A stretch of DNA of 64,000 nt. Source: Salmonella enterica subsp. diarizonae (GTDB lineage: Bacteria; Pseudomonadota; Gammaproteobacteria; Enterobacterales; Enterobacteriaceae). Every line of letters begins with the position of its first letter. Within the stretch, counting starts at the first letter, position 1. The DNA lies in assembly GCF_008692785.1 (NCBI RefSeq), contig NZ_VXJV01000013.1:1-64000 (forward strand), read 5' to 3'. The notes beneath the pieces were generated by a model. The model saw only the letters and a list, made by a program, of their open reading frames with translations. It was not told where the DNA came from and did no database searches. The translations under genes and the position numbers were made by a program. Of this stretch, positions 31,192 through 40,847 are shown piece after piece.

Positions 31192-32124
31192 ATGAGTACG
31201 CAGCCAATAACCTTTCTCCCGCCCGACCCGCACATGTGCAACGGTGATGAAAAGCAAACCCGTAGCCCGTTGTCGCTCTATTCTGAATATCAACGGCTGG
31301 ACGTTGAACTGAGGCCGCCGCACAGGATGGCCAGCAGTCACTGGCATGGGCAAGTGGAAGTGAATGTTCCGTTTGACGGCGATGTGGAGTATTTAATCAA
31401 CAATGAAGTCGTGCAGATAAAGCAGGGACATATCACCCTGTTTTGGGCCTGTACGCCGCACCAGCTTACCCGCCCCGGTAATTGCCGACAGATGGCGATT
31501 TTCAGTTTGCCGATGCACCTGTTTCTCTCCTGGCCGCTGGCTCGCGATCTTATCAACCACGTCACGCACGGGATGGTGGTAAAATCGCTGGCGACCCAGC
31601 AACTTAGTACCTTTGAAGTATTGCGCTGGCAACAGGAAACAAGCAGCCCGAATGAGCAAATTCGTCAGTTGGCGATCGATGAGATCGGCCTGATGCTTAA
31701 ACGCTTTAGCCTTTCCGGCTGGCAACCCATTTTGCTCAATAAAACATCACGCACCCACAAGAATAGCGTCTCACGCCATGCGCAGTTTTACGTAAGCCAG
31801 ATGCTGGGATTTATTGCCGATAACTACGATCAGGCGCTAACCATTAACGACGTCGCGGAGCATGTCAAACTCAATGCTAATTACGCGATGGGAATATTCC
31901 AGCGGGTCATGCAACTGACGATGAAGCAGTACATCACGGCGATGCGCATCAATCACGTACGCGCCTTATTGAGCGATACTGACAAAACGATCCTCGATGT
32001 CGCTCTGACTGCCGGATTCCGATCCAGCAGCCGTTTTTACAGTACTTTCAGCAAATTTGTCGGCATGTCGCCGCAACAATACCGCAAGCTAAGCCAGCAA
32101 CGGCGCCAGACGATGCCCGGCTGA
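31192..32124 (+). CDS. melR: Melibiose operon activator MelR (AraC family)
   Basis: ATG 31192 is preceded by GGAG at good spacing and gives 310 residues; the open frame extends upstream but that part is the mel control region. The product closely follows E. coli MelR (302) apart from its first 15 residues. An N-terminal cupin sugar-binding half (HWHGQVEVNVPFDGDVEYL) is followed by two AraC helix-turn-helix units from about residue 205 (LTINDVAEHVKLNANYAMG; TILDVALTAGFRSSSRFYS). It activates melAB with melibiose and CRP and represses itself. Confidence 0.95.
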   Translation: MSTQPITFLPPDPHMCNGDEKQTRSPLSLYSEYQRLDVELRPPHRMASSHWHGQVEVNVPFDGDVEYLINNEVVQIKQGHITLFWACTPHQLTRPGNCRQMAIFSLPMHLFLSWPLARDLINHVTHGMVVKSLATQQLSTFEVLRWQQETSSPNEQIRQLAIDEIGLMLKRFSLSGWQPILLNKTSRTHKNSVSRHAQFYVSQMLGFIADNYDQALTINDVAEHVKLNANYAMGIFQRVMQLTMKQYITAMRINHVRALLSDTDKTILDVALTAGFRSSSRFYSTFSKFVGMSPQQYRKLSQQRRQTMPG

Positions 32125-32356
32125 AACCGGATACCACTATCAGCCAAAAAAATAATTCACCTGTCGATAAACCGTGGGTGAAATGGCACGCTATAAATAA
32201 TTAACTAATTGTTTATTAAAAAATAATATCAATAACAGGCTATTGTTTAACCACTTTACACCCCCTATTTGACGGGGTAATACTTGCCCACGTCACATTC
32301 ATACGGCGGGTCGGCAAGGCGTAAATTGCACGGCCTCCACAACCGGGTAAAAGATG

Positions 32357-34624
32357 ATGAAAGTATTAATTGTTGAAAGTGAGTTTCTGCATCAGGACAC
32401 CTGGGTTGGCAACGCGGTTGAGCGTCTGGCGGATGCCTTGAGCCAACAAAATATTACCGTCATTAAATCGACATCCTTCGATGACGGTTATGCCATCTTG
32501 TCCGCGAACGAAGCCATTGACTGTCTGATGTTCAGCTATCAAATGGAACAACCGGATGAGCACCTGAGTGTCAGGCAATTGATCGGTAAGCTTCACGAGC
32601 GTCAGCAAAACGTACCCGTTTTCCTGTTAGGCGACAGGGAAAAAGCGACGGCATCGCTGGACCGCGACCTGCTGGAGCTTGTCGATGAGTTCGCCTGGAT
32701 TCTGGAAGACACCGCTGACTTTATCGCCGGACGCGCCGTTGCCGCCATGACCCGGTATCGCCAGCAACTGTTACCGCCGCTGTTTAACGCGTTGATGAAA
32801 TACAGCGACATTCATGAATACTCATGGGCGGCGCCTGGACACCAGGGCGGCGTCGGCTTCACTAAAACGCCTGCCGGTCGCTTTTATCACGATTATTATG
32901 GCGAAAACCTGTTCCGCAGCGACATGGGGATTGAGCGTACCACGCTTGGTTCACTACTCGACCATACCGGCGCGTTTGGCGAAAGCGAGAAAAACGCCGC
33001 CCGCGTATTCGGCGCCGACCGCTCCTGGTCCGTGGTTGTCGGGACCTCCGGCTCTAACCGCACTATTATGCAGGCCTGTATGACGGATAATGATGTCGTC
33101 GTACTGGATCGTAACTGCCATAAATCCATCGAACAGGGGCTGATCCTCACCGGGGCCAAACCGGTATATATGGTGCCAAGCCGTAACCGTTACGGCATTA
33201 TCGGGCCAATCTACCCGCAGGAAATGCAGCCTGAAACCTTGCAGAAAAAAATCAGCGCCAGCCCGCTGACCAAAACCAAAGCCGGACAGAAACCTTCTTA
33301 CAGCGTGGTGACCAACTGTACCTATGACGGCGTATGCTATAACGCCAAAGAGGCGCAGGATCTGCTGGCAAAAACCAGCGATCGCATTCACTTCGACGAA
33401 GCATGGTACGGCTATGCGCGCTTCAACCCGATTTATTGCGATCACTACGCGATGCGCGGCGAGCCAGGCGACCATAACGGTCCGACCGTTTTTGCCACCC
33501 ACTCTACTCACAAACTGCTGAACGCGCTTTCACAAGCCTCCTACATCCACGTTCGTGAAGGCCGCGGCGCGGTGAATTTCTCCCGCTTCAACCAGGCGTA
33601 TATGATGCATGCCACCACCTCTCCGTTATATGCCATCTGCGCATCCAACGATGTGGCGGTATCGATGATGGACGGCAACAGCGGCCTGTCGCTCACTCAG
33701 GAGGTGATTGACGAAGCGGTCGATTTCCGTCAGGCGATGGCGCGTCTTTATAAAGAGTTTACTGACGAAGGCGACTGGTTCTTTAAACCGTGGAATAAAG
33801 ATGTCGTCACCGATCCACAAACCGGTAAAACGTATGACTTCGCTGACGCGCCGGCAAAACTATTGGCTACCGACCAGAACTGTTGGGTCATGCGCCCCGG
33901 GGAAACCTGGCACGGCTTTAAAGACCTGCCGGATAACTGGAGTATGCTGGACCCGATCAAAGTCAGTATCCTGGCGCCGGGTATGGGCGACGATGGCAAA
34001 CTGGAAGCATCCGGTGTACCTGCTGCGCTGGTCACGGCATGGCTTGGCCGCCACGGTATCGTGCCGACCCGCACCACCGACTTCCAGATTATGTTCCTGT
34101 TCTCCATGGGGGTCACTCGCGGGAAATGGGGGACGTTGATCAACACACTGTGTTCCTTCAAACACCATTACGACGCGAATACGCCGCTGGCGCAGGTGAT
34201 GCCGGAACTGGTGCAGGATTATCCTGACACTTACGCGAACATGGGTATTCATGATCTGGGCGATAAAATGTTTGCCTGGCTACGTGAAAATAACCCAGGC
34301 GCCCGTCTCAACGCCGCTTATTCCACCCTGCCGGCCGCGGAAATCACCCCGCGCGACGCCTACAACGCGATCGTGAACGACAATATTGAAATGGTGGCGA
34401 TTGAAAATCTGCCGGGTCGCATTGCGGCGAACTCCGTTATTCCTTACCCGCCAGGAATCCCGATGCTCCTCTCCGGCGAAAACTTTGGCGATGAAAACAG
34501 TCCGCAGGTGGGTTACTTACGCTCGCTGCAATCCTGGGATCATCACTTCCCTGGCTTTGAGCATGAAACCGAAGGCACGGAAATTATTGATGGCGTATAT
34601 CACGTTATGTGCGTGAAAGCCTAA
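32357..34624 (+). CDS. adiA: Acid-inducible arginine decarboxylase AdiA
   Basis: Starting at the second of two adjacent ATGs, the product has 755 residues, the E. coli size. An N-terminal wing domain (about 1-130, KVLIVESEFLHQD) precedes the PLP fold type I core. The PLP lysine is in the motif THSTHKLLNALSQAS, with HFDEAWYGY before it. The C-terminal domain ends in YHVMCVKA. It converts arginine to agmatine and CO2, consuming a cytoplasmic proton, and with AdiC forms the arginine-dependent acid resistance system. A strong terminator follows. Confidence 0.97.
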   Translation: MKVLIVESEFLHQDTWVGNAVERLADALSQQNITVIKSTSFDDGYAILSANEAIDCLMFSYQMEQPDEHLSVRQLIGKLHERQQNVPVFLLGDREKATASLDRDLLELVDEFAWILEDTADFIAGRAVAAMTRYRQQLLPPLFNALMKYSDIHEYSWAAPGHQGGVGFTKTPAGRFYHDYYGENLFRSDMGIERTTLGSLLDHTGAFGESEKNAARVFGADRSWSVVVGTSGSNRTIMQACMTDNDVVVLDRNCHKSIEQGLILTGAKPVYMVPSRNRYGIIGPIYPQEMQPETLQKKISASPLTKTKAGQKPSYSVVTNCTYDGVCYNAKEAQDLLAKTSDRIHFDEAWYGYARFNPIYCDHYAMRGEPGDHNGPTVFATHSTHKLLNALSQASYIHVREGRGAVNFSRFNQAYMMHATTSPLYAICASNDVAVSMMDGNSGLSLTQEVIDEAVDFRQAMARLYKEFTDEGDWFFKPWNKDVVTDPQTGKTYDFADAPAKLLATDQNCWVMRPGETWHGFKDLPDNWSMLDPIKVSILAPGMGDDGKLEASGVPAALVTAWLGRHGIVPTRTTDFQIMFLFSMGVTRGKWGTLINTLCSFKHHYDANTPLAQVMPELVQDYPDTYANMGIHDLGDKMFAWLRENNPGARLNAAYSTLPAAEITPRDAYNAIVNDNIEMVAIENLPGRIAANSVIPYPPGIPMLLSGENFGDENSPQVGYLRSLQSWDHHFPGFEHETEGTEIIDGVYHVMCVKA

Positions 34625-34703
34625 TCACAGAGAGTCTTTTTTTGAGGATGGCATGTATTCCCTGAGTATTGCTGCAAAACAATAATACTGTCATACCTTT
34701 TTT

Positions 34704-34731
34704 GCGCGGGCCCCATCCCGCGCTTTTTTTA
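34704..34731 (+). terminator. Rho-independent terminator after adiA
   Basis: A 7-bp stem GCGCGGG / CCCGCGC with a 6-base loop is followed by seven T. A T-run also precedes it on the other arm, but only the plus strand has a gene to terminate. Confidence 0.88.
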
Positions 34732-34921
34732 TACAAAAATTACAGGTTGCCACTCGCGTACAAATTTTTGTACACCCTAATTCATCGTACAAATATTGTA
34801 ATATTATTCAGGAAAGTTATTTTAATGCAGTTTCAATTCATCACACAATTGACTCAACCCCCGTTATCTCTCCCGTTTGGCGAGATCCGGTCTTTTATGT
34901 TCATATTCCAGGAGTTCGGGT

Positions 34922-35683
34922 ATGAGGATTTGCAGCAACGAGCCTTGCATAGTGGTATTAACCGAAAAAGACACATGGTTACGAGTAAATGGTAAGGAGC
35001 CAATCAGTTTAAAAGCGAATCATATGGCCATTCTGGCTTGTGAAAATAACGTTATCGATATTTCATCATTAAATAGCGTGCTAGTAATACAAGTGAGTCG
35101 CAATAATATTAAAGACTATTTACAATTCCTGAATAAAGATCTCTCACACCTACCCATCTGGCAACGCAACGCAGATCCCTTATTGACCGCCACCTGTCTG
35201 ACGCCAGATATTTTCAGGGTCGCCGTCCGCTACAGCGCGATGGAAACACAGGATGAAATTGCTATTGAACGTACTCGTTCTCTCCTTTTCACCGTTTTAT
35301 CCCGCTTTCTTGACCACAAAAAATTCATCTCTTTGTTAATGCATATGCTGCGTAGCCGCATCAGCGACAGCGTTTATCACATCATCCAGAGCGATATTCA
35401 TAAAGACTGGAATCTGAGCGCCGTCGCCAGTTGCCTATGTCTGAGCCCAAGTTTGTTAAAGAAAAAACTCAAAAATGAGAATACCAGTTATAGCCAAATA
35501 ATCACCACCTGCCGAATGCGTTATGCCGTAAACCAATTATTAATGGATGGAAAGAATATCTCGCAAGTCTCACAGCTTTGTGGGTATAACAGCACGTCGT
35601 ACTTTATTTCCGTGTTTAAAGAGTTTTATGGTATGACCCCCCTGCATTATGTTAGCCAACATCGGGAACGATCAGCCGCCTAA
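34922..35683 (+). CDS. adiY: AraC-family activator AdiY of arginine decarboxylase
   Basis: ATG 34922 (MRICSNEPCIVVLTEKD) corresponds to the E. coli AdiY start and gives 253 residues; the 15 extra codons upstream are not conserved. The AraC helix-turn-helix pair occupies about residues 150-245 (NLSAVASCLCLSPSLLKKK; ISQVSQLCGYNSTSYFISV). It activates adiA and adiC in acidic, anaerobic, rich conditions. It lies between its two targets and has its own AT-rich promoter region. Its C-terminal domain resembles that of RtsA at the left of the window, both being GadX/HilC-type AraC proteins. Confidence 0.93.
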   Translation: MRICSNEPCIVVLTEKDTWLRVNGKEPISLKANHMAILACENNVIDISSLNSVLVIQVSRNNIKDYLQFLNKDLSHLPIWQRNADPLLTATCLTPDIFRVAVRYSAMETQDEIAIERTRSLLFTVLSRFLDHKKFISLLMHMLRSRISDSVYHIIQSDIHKDWNLSAVASCLCLSPSLLKKKLKNENTSYSQIITTCRMRYAVNQLLMDGKNISQVSQLCGYNSTSYFISVFKEFYGMTPLHYVSQHRERSAA

Positions 35684-35822
35684 TTTTTACACACTCAACG
35701 ATAAGACACGATAATATCAGCATTGGCGATAACCTGTCTCCGATATAATTCAGCAGCATTCTAAGGGGGTATGATACGACGTAATTTATCGTAACGAAGT
35801 CACCTTTTCAGGAGTCCAAATT

Positions 35823-37160
35823 ATGTCTTCGGATGCTGATGCTCACAAAGTGGGCCTAATCCCCGTCACCTTAATGGTCTCGGGGAATATTATGGGTTCA
35901 GGGGTATTCTTACTCCCTGCCAACCTGGCGGCCACTGGCGGGATTGCAATCTACGGATGGCTGGTCACTATCATCGGCGCCCTGGCGCTGTCGATGGTTT
36001 ATGCCAAAATGTCGTCCTTAGATCCCAGTCCCGGCGGTTCCTATGCCTACGCACGCCGCTGCTTCGGGCCGTTTTTAGGCTATCAAACGAACGTGCTGTA
36101 CTGGCTGGCATGCTGGATCGGTAATATCGCGATGGTTGTTATCGGCGTCGGCTATCTGAGCTATTTCTTCCCGATTCTGAAAGATCCGCTGGTATTAACG
36201 CTTACCTGCGTCGCGGTGCTGTGGATTTTTGTTCTGCTGAACATCGTCGGGCCGAAAATGATTACCCGCGTACAGGCCGTCGCCACCATACTGGCGCTGG
36301 TGCCTATCGTAGGGATTGCGGTCTTCGGCTGGTTCTGGTTTAAAGGCGAAACCTATATGGCGGCCTGGAACGTGAGCGGCATGAATACCTTCGGCGCGAT
36401 TCAAAGCACGTTGAACGTCACGCTATGGTCATTCATCGGGGTAGAAAGCGCCTCCGTTGCGGCCGGGGTGGTGAAAAATCCGAAACGCAACGTGCCTATC
36501 GCCACCATCGGCGGGGTACTGATCGCCGCCGTCTGCTACGTGCTTTCCACAACGGCGATTATGGGGATGATCCCCAACGCGGCGCTGCGTGTATCGGCAT
36601 CGCCTTTTGGTGACGCGGCGCGTATGGCGCTGGGCGATACCGCAGGGGCTATCGTTTCCTTCTGTGCGGCAGCGGGCTGCCTGGGCTCTCTCGGCGGCTG
36701 GACGCTGCTTGCCGGTCAAACCGCAAAAGCGGCGGCGGACGATGGTCTCTTCCCACCGATCTTCGCCCGGGTGAATAAAGCCGGTACGCCAGTGGCTGGA
36801 TTGCTTATCGTCGGCGTGCTGATGACTATCTTCCAATTCAGCAGCATGTCGCCGAACGCCGCGAAAGAGTTTGGTCTGGTCTCCTCCGTGTCGGTTATCT
36901 TCACCCTGGTGCCTTATCTTTACACCTGTGCCGCGCTGTTGCTGTTGGGCCACGGTCACTTTGGTAAAGCACGCCCGCTGTATCTACTGATTACCTTCGT
37001 CGCGTTTGTGTATTGCATCTGGGCGGTCATCGGTTCCGGTGCCAAAGAGGTGATGTGGTCGTTCGTCACGTTGATGGTGATCACCGCACTGTATGCGTTG
37101 AACTACAATCGCATTCACAAAAACCCGTATCCTCTGGATGCGCCGGTTAAACAGGATTAA
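35823..37160 (+). CDS. adiC: Arginine:agmatine antiporter AdiC
   Basis: The 445-residue protein has the exact AdiC length and the APC-fold layout of 12 helices. The helix I substrate loop [20 protein letters not shown] and the helix VI segment [13 protein letters not shown] are intact. It brings in arginine and exports agmatine made by AdiA, expelling protons from the cell. It is downstream of adiY, separated by 139 bases. Confidence 0.97.
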   Translation: MSSDADAHKVGLIPVTLMVSGNIMGSGVFLLPANLAATGGIAIYGWLVTIIGALALSMVYAKMSSLDPSPGGSYAYARRCFGPFLGYQTNVLYWLACWIGNIAMVVIGVGYLSYFFPILKDPLVLTLTCVAVLWIFVLLNIVGPKMITRVQAVATILALVPIVGIAVFGWFWFKGETYMAAWNVSGMNTFGAIQSTLNVTLWSFIGVESASVAAGVVKNPKRNVPIATIGGVLIAAVCYVLSTTAIMGMIPNAALRVSASPFGDAARMALGDTAGAIVSFCAAAGCLGSLGGWTLLAGQTAKAAADDGLFPPIFARVNKAGTPVAGLLIVGVLMTIFQFSSMSPNAAKEFGLVSSVSVIFTLVPYLYTCAALLLLGHGHFGKARPLYLLITFVAFVYCIWAVIGSGAKEVMWSFVTLMVITALYALNYNRIHKNPYPLDAPVKQD

Positions 37161-37185
37161 CCACGTCGTTAATGTTATCGTAACA

Positions 37186-37211
37186 GGCCGGATAGCGCAG
37201 GTTATCCGGTC
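37186..37211. repeat. REP element between adiC and eptA
   Basis: The imperfect palindrome GCCGGATA...TATCCGG matches a REP unit and lies just after adiC, where it may also help terminate transcription. Confidence 0.65.
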
Positions 37212-37228
37212 GCCACTAACATTAAGTT

Positions 37229-37244
37229 CTTAAGGTTCACTTAA
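37229..37244 (+). promoter_or_regulatory. PmrA box of the pmrCAB promoter
   Basis: CTTAAGGTTCACTTAA is an exact fit to the PmrA direct-repeat site (CTTAA, 6 bases, CTTAA) and matches the known Salmonella pmrC promoter box. It lies 48 bases before the eptA start and mediates autoregulation of the operon by iron, acid and polymyxin signals. Confidence 0.88.
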
Positions 37245-37291
37245 TTTTACTTTGTCACGATTAGCGTCACTGAATCGATGGACGCATCAAC

Positions 37292-38935
37292 ATGTTAAAA
37301 CGCTTTCTTAAAAGACCTGTTCTTGGGCAAATCGCCTGGCTTCTGCTTTTTTCCTTTTATATTGCCGTCTGCCTGAACATTGCGTTCTATAAGCAGGTAC
37401 TACAAGACCTACCGTTAAACTCGCTGCGCAATGTGCTGGTGTTTATTTCCATGCCGGTCGTCGCGTTCAGCGTGGTCAATAGTGTGCTGACGCTGGCCTC
37501 ATTTATTTGGCTAAACCGGCTGCTGGCCTGCATTTTTATTCTGGTCGGTGCTGCCGCGCAGTATTTTATTTTGACTTACGGCATCATCATCGATCGCTCC
37601 ATGATCGCCAATATGGTGGATACCACGCCTGCGGAAACCTTTGCGCTGATGACGCCGCAAATGGTGCTGACGCTGGGATTAAGCGGCATTCTGGCAGCCA
37701 TGGTTGCCTGCTGGATTAAAATTCGCCCCGCGATGCCGCGCTTACGTAGCGGGCTTTACCGCCTGGCCAGCGTCCTGATCTCTATTTTATTAGTTATTCT
37801 GGTCGCCGCCTTTTTCTATAAAGATTACGCCTCGCTATTTCGAAATAATAAACAGTTGATCAAAGCGTTAAGCCCATCGAACAGTATTGTCGCCAGTTGG
37901 TCATGGTATTCGCATCAACGGCTGGCGAATTTGCCGCTGGTACGCATTGGCGAGGATGCCCATCGCAATCCATTAATGCTGAAAGGCGATCGCAGAAACC
38001 TGACGATCCTCATCGTTGGCGAAACCTCACGCGGCGATGATTTCTCTCTTGGCGGCTATCCGCGCGACACCAATCCGCGGCTGGCAAAAGACGATGTGAT
38101 CTACTTTCCGCATACCACCTCTTGCGGTACGGCGACCGCGATCTCCGTTCCCTGCATGTTCTCTGATATGCCGCGCAAACATTATGACGAAGAGTTGGCG
38201 CATCACCAGGAAGGGCTACTGGATATTATCCAGCGCGCGGGGATTAACGTACTGTGGAATGATAATGACGGCGGCTGTAAAGGCGCATGCGATCGCGTTC
38301 CGCATCAAAATGTCACCGAGCTAAACCTGCCCGGCCAGTGTATCGACGGCGAGTGCTACGATGAGGTGCTATTTCACGGGCTGGAAGACTATATCGACCA
38401 TTTGAAAGGCGATGGCGTTATTGTACTGCATACCATCGGCAGCCACGGCCCGACGTATTACAACCGTTATCCACCGCAGTTTAAAAAATTTACCCCAACC
38501 TGTGACACTAACGAAATTCAGAACTGTTCCCAACAGCAGTTGGTCAACACCTATGATAATACCGTGCTGTACGTGGACTATATTGTGGATAAAGCCATTA
38601 ACTTGCTGAAATCCAAACAGGATAAATTTACTACCAGTCTGGTCTATCTTTCCGATCACGGCGAATCATTGGGCGAAAATGGCGTCTATTTACACGGTCT
38701 GCCGTATTCCATTGCGCCGGACACGCAAAAACATGTCCCGATGCTTATTTGGCTTTCCAAAGATTATCAACAACGTTATCAGGTAGATCAATCTTGTCTA
38801 CAAAAACGGGCGAGCACGCTGGATTATTCACAGGACAATCTTTTCTCAACCATGCTGGGATTAACCGGCGTACAAACGAAGTATTACCAGGCCGCAGATG
38901 ATATTCTGCAACCGTGCAGGAGATTAAGCGAATGA
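37292..38935 (+). CDS. eptA: Lipid A phosphoethanolamine transferase EptA (PmrC)
   Basis: The 547-residue protein has the E. coli/Salmonella length. Five N-terminal membrane helices (to about residue 180) precede the periplasmic alkaline-phosphatase-fold domain. The nucleophile Thr is in [18 protein letters not shown], and metal ligands appear in [11 protein letters not shown] and [13 protein letters not shown]. It adds phosphoethanolamine to lipid A, lowering polymyxin binding. First gene of the pmrCAB operon, it carries the PmrA box upstream and overlaps pmrA by ATGA. Confidence 0.97.
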   Translation: MLKRFLKRPVLGQIAWLLLFSFYIAVCLNIAFYKQVLQDLPLNSLRNVLVFISMPVVAFSVVNSVLTLASFIWLNRLLACIFILVGAAAQYFILTYGIIIDRSMIANMVDTTPAETFALMTPQMVLTLGLSGILAAMVACWIKIRPAMPRLRSGLYRLASVLISILLVILVAAFFYKDYASLFRNNKQLIKALSPSNSIVASWSWYSHQRLANLPLVRIGEDAHRNPLMLKGDRRNLTILIVGETSRGDDFSLGGYPRDTNPRLAKDDVIYFPHTTSCGTATAISVPCMFSDMPRKHYDEELAHHQEGLLDIIQRAGINVLWNDNDGGCKGACDRVPHQNVTELNLPGQCIDGECYDEVLFHGLEDYIDHLKGDGVIVLHTIGSHGPTYYNRYPPQFKKFTPTCDTNEIQNCSQQQLVNTYDNTVLYVDYIVDKAINLLKSKQDKFTTSLVYLSDHGESLGENGVYLHGLPYSIAPDTQKHVPMLIWLSKDYQQRYQVDQSCLQKRASTLDYSQDNLFSTMLGLTGVQTKYYQAADDILQPCRRLSE

Positions 38936-39600
38936 AGATTCTGATTGTTGAAGACGACACGCTATTATTACAGGGGTTAATACTCGCCGCGCAAACCGAA
39001 GGCTATGCGTGTGATGGCGTTTCGACAGCACGTGCCGCCGAGCATAGTCTGGAGTCAGGTCATTACAGTCTGATGGTGCTGGATTTAGGGCTGCCCGATG
39101 AAGATGGCCTGCATTTCCTGACGCGAGTGCGGCAGAAAAAATATACCCTGCCGGTACTCATTCTGACCGCCCGCGATACGCTCAACGACCGTATTACCGG
39201 GCTGGATGTCGGCGCAGATGATTATCTGGTTAAACCCTTCGCCCTGGAGGAGTTGCACGCCCGTATCCGCGCCCTGCTGCGCCGCCATAATAATCAGGGT
39301 GAAAGTGAACTGACGGTTGGCAATCTGACGCTCAATATGGGTCGACATCAGGCGTGGAGGGACGGACAGGAACTGACCCTGACGCCTAAGGAGTACGCGC
39401 TGCTCTCACGGTTGATGCTCAAGGCAGGCAGTCCGGTGCACCGGGAAATTCTTTATAACGATATCTACAACTGGGATAACGAACCCTCGACCAACACTCT
39501 GGAAGTGCATATACATAATTTACGCGACAAAGTCGGCAAGTCGCGCATTCGCACGGTTCGCGGGTTTGGCTACATGCTGGTTGCCACTGAGGAAAGCTAA
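38932..39600 (+). CDS. basR: Response regulator PmrA (BasR)
   Basis: ATG 38932 overlaps the eptA stop as ATGA and gives 222 residues. It is OmpR/PhoB type: the receiver domain has phospho-acceptor Asp51 ([13 protein letters not shown]) and the winged-helix DNA-binding domain lies at about 125-220. It activates pmrCAB, arnB and other lipid A modification genes by binding the PmrA boxes, two of which are visible in this window. Confidence 0.97.
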   Translation: MKILIVEDDTLLLQGLILAAQTEGYACDGVSTARAAEHSLESGHYSLMVLDLGLPDEDGLHFLTRVRQKKYTLPVLILTARDTLNDRITGLDVGADDYLVKPFALEELHARIRALLRRHNNQGESELTVGNLTLNMGRHQAWRDGQELTLTPKEYALLSRLMLKAGSPVHREILYNDIYNWDNEPSTNTLEVHIHNLRDKVGKSRIRTVRGFGYMLVATEES

Positions 39601-39609
39601 GTGAGCCTG

Positions 39610-40680
39610 ATGCGTTTTCGGCAAAGAGCGATGACCCTTCGCCAGCGTTTAATGCTGACAATCGGTCTTATTCTGCTGGTGTTCCAGTTAATCAGTACCT
39701 TCTGGCTATGGCATGAAAGCACCGAGCAAATCCAACTGTTCGAGCAGGCGCTGCGGGATAATCGCAACAACGATCGCCATATCATGCACGAAATTCGCGA
39801 GGCGGTCGCCAGCCTGATCGTCCCCGGCGTATTTATGGTTAGCCTGACGTTGCTGATTTGCTACCAGGCGGTACGGCGTATTACCCGTCCGCTCGCCGAA
39901 CTGCAAAAAGAGCTGGAAGCGCGGACGGCGGATAATCTGGCGCCGATCGCCATTCACAGCTCCACGCTTGAGATTGAGTCCGTCGTCTCGGCGATCAATC
40001 AACTGGTTACGCGTTTGACCACCACGCTCGACAATGAACGCCTTTTTACCGCCGATGTGGCCCATGAGCTACGCACGCCGCTGTCGGGGGTGCGTTTGCA
40101 TCTGGAATTATTGTCAAAAACCCACAATATTGATGTCGCGCCGCTTATCGCCCGTCTTGACCAGATGATGGATAGCGTCTCCCAGCTTCTGCAACTGGCG
40201 CGCGTGGGCCAGTCATTCTCTTCCGGGAATTATCAGGAAGTAAAACTGCTGGAAGATGTGATCCTCCCCTCCTACGATGAGCTGAACACCATGCTGGAAA
40301 CGCGCCAACAAACTCTGTTGCTGCCGGAAAGCGCGGCGGACGTGGTGGTGCGCGGTGACGCGACGTTACTGCGTATGTTGCTGCGAAATCTGGTGGAAAA
40401 CGCGCATCGCTATAGCCCTGAAAGAACCCATATCACTCTCCACATTAGCGCCGCCCCCGACGCCATTATGGCGGTCGAAGACGAGGGGCCGGGTATTGAT
40501 GAAAGCAAATGCGGGAAGCTAAGCGAAGCGTTCGTGCGAATGGACAGCCGTTATGGCGGAATTGGACTGGGGCTGAGTATCGTCAGCCGCATCACCCAAC
40601 TGCATCAGGGACAGTTTTTCCTGCAAAACCGTACGGACAGAACAGGCACCCGTGCCTGGGTGCTGTTGAAAAAGGTATAA
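39610..40680 (+). CDS. basS: Sensor histidine kinase PmrB (BasS)
   Basis: ATG 39610 gives 356 residues, the Salmonella PmrB length; a GTG at 39601 directly after the basR stop is an alternative. Two membrane helices flank a short periplasmic loop (about residues 35-65) that carries ExxE Fe3+-binding motifs (EIRE and ESTE). The HAMP region, the phospho-acceptor His in TADVAHELRTPLSG, the N box NLVENAHRYSP and the G box DEGPGIDES are intact. The near identity to Salmonella PmrB supports the genus assignment. Confidence 0.96.
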   Translation: MRFRQRAMTLRQRLMLTIGLILLVFQLISTFWLWHESTEQIQLFEQALRDNRNNDRHIMHEIREAVASLIVPGVFMVSLTLLICYQAVRRITRPLAELQKELEARTADNLAPIAIHSSTLEIESVVSAINQLVTRLTTTLDNERLFTADVAHELRTPLSGVRLHLELLSKTHNIDVAPLIARLDQMMDSVSQLLQLARVGQSFSSGNYQEVKLLEDVILPSYDELNTMLETRQQTLLLPESAADVVVRGDATLLRMLLRNLVENAHRYSPERTHITLHISAAPDAIMAVEDEGPGIDESKCGKLSEAFVRMDSRYGGIGLGLSIVSRITQLHQGQFFLQNRTDRTGTRAWVLLKKV

Positions 40681-40688
40681 ACAGGCGT

Positions 40689-40778
40689 TTAATACGTAGT
40701 GACCCACACATAGATAAAACTGCTGACAATCAGCACACTACACAGGGTCGTCAAACTTTTATAAATATAGCTTTTCAT
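40689..40778 (-). CDS. pmrR: PmrR, 29-residue inner-membrane inhibitor peptide of LpxT
   Basis: This small gene runs convergently into pmrB. ATG 40778 is preceded by GGAGGAGAG and opens 29 codons with one hydrophobic helix (TLCSVLIVSSFIYVW), closely like the known PmrR peptide. PmrR is PmrA-activated and inhibits LpxT, which otherwise adds a second phosphate to lipid A, so it favours EptA-type modification. A PmrA box lies upstream at 40824-40839. The ribosome-binding site is the 3' arm of a 9-bp hairpin (see findings). Confidence 0.88.
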   Translation of the reverse strand: MKSYIYKSLTTLCSVLIVSSFIYVWVTTY

Positions 40779-40782
40779 GACG

Positions 40783-40808
40783 CTCTCCTCCAAAGGTATG
40801 GAGGAGAG
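40783..40808 (-). promoter_or_regulatory. Hairpin sequestering the pmrR ribosome-binding site
   Basis: On the minus-strand transcript CTCTCCTCC (40808-40800) pairs perfectly with GGAGGAGAG (40791-40783) around an 8-base loop, ending 4 bases before the pmrR ATG. The whole Shine-Dalgarno is inside the stem. A role as proP terminator is less likely because no T-tract follows. Confidence 0.65.
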
Positions 40809-40823
40809 TGTGCCAGCGAGAGA

Positions 40824-40839
40824 TTAAGCGAACCTTAAG
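40824..40839 (-). promoter_or_regulatory. PmrA box of the pmrR promoter
   Basis: On the minus strand CTTAAGGTTCGCTTAA differs from the pmrC box in one base. It lies 46-61 bases before the pmrR start and immediately beyond the proP stop, the right place and orientation to drive pmrR. Confidence 0.82.
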
Positions 40840-40847
40840 CGCGACAT

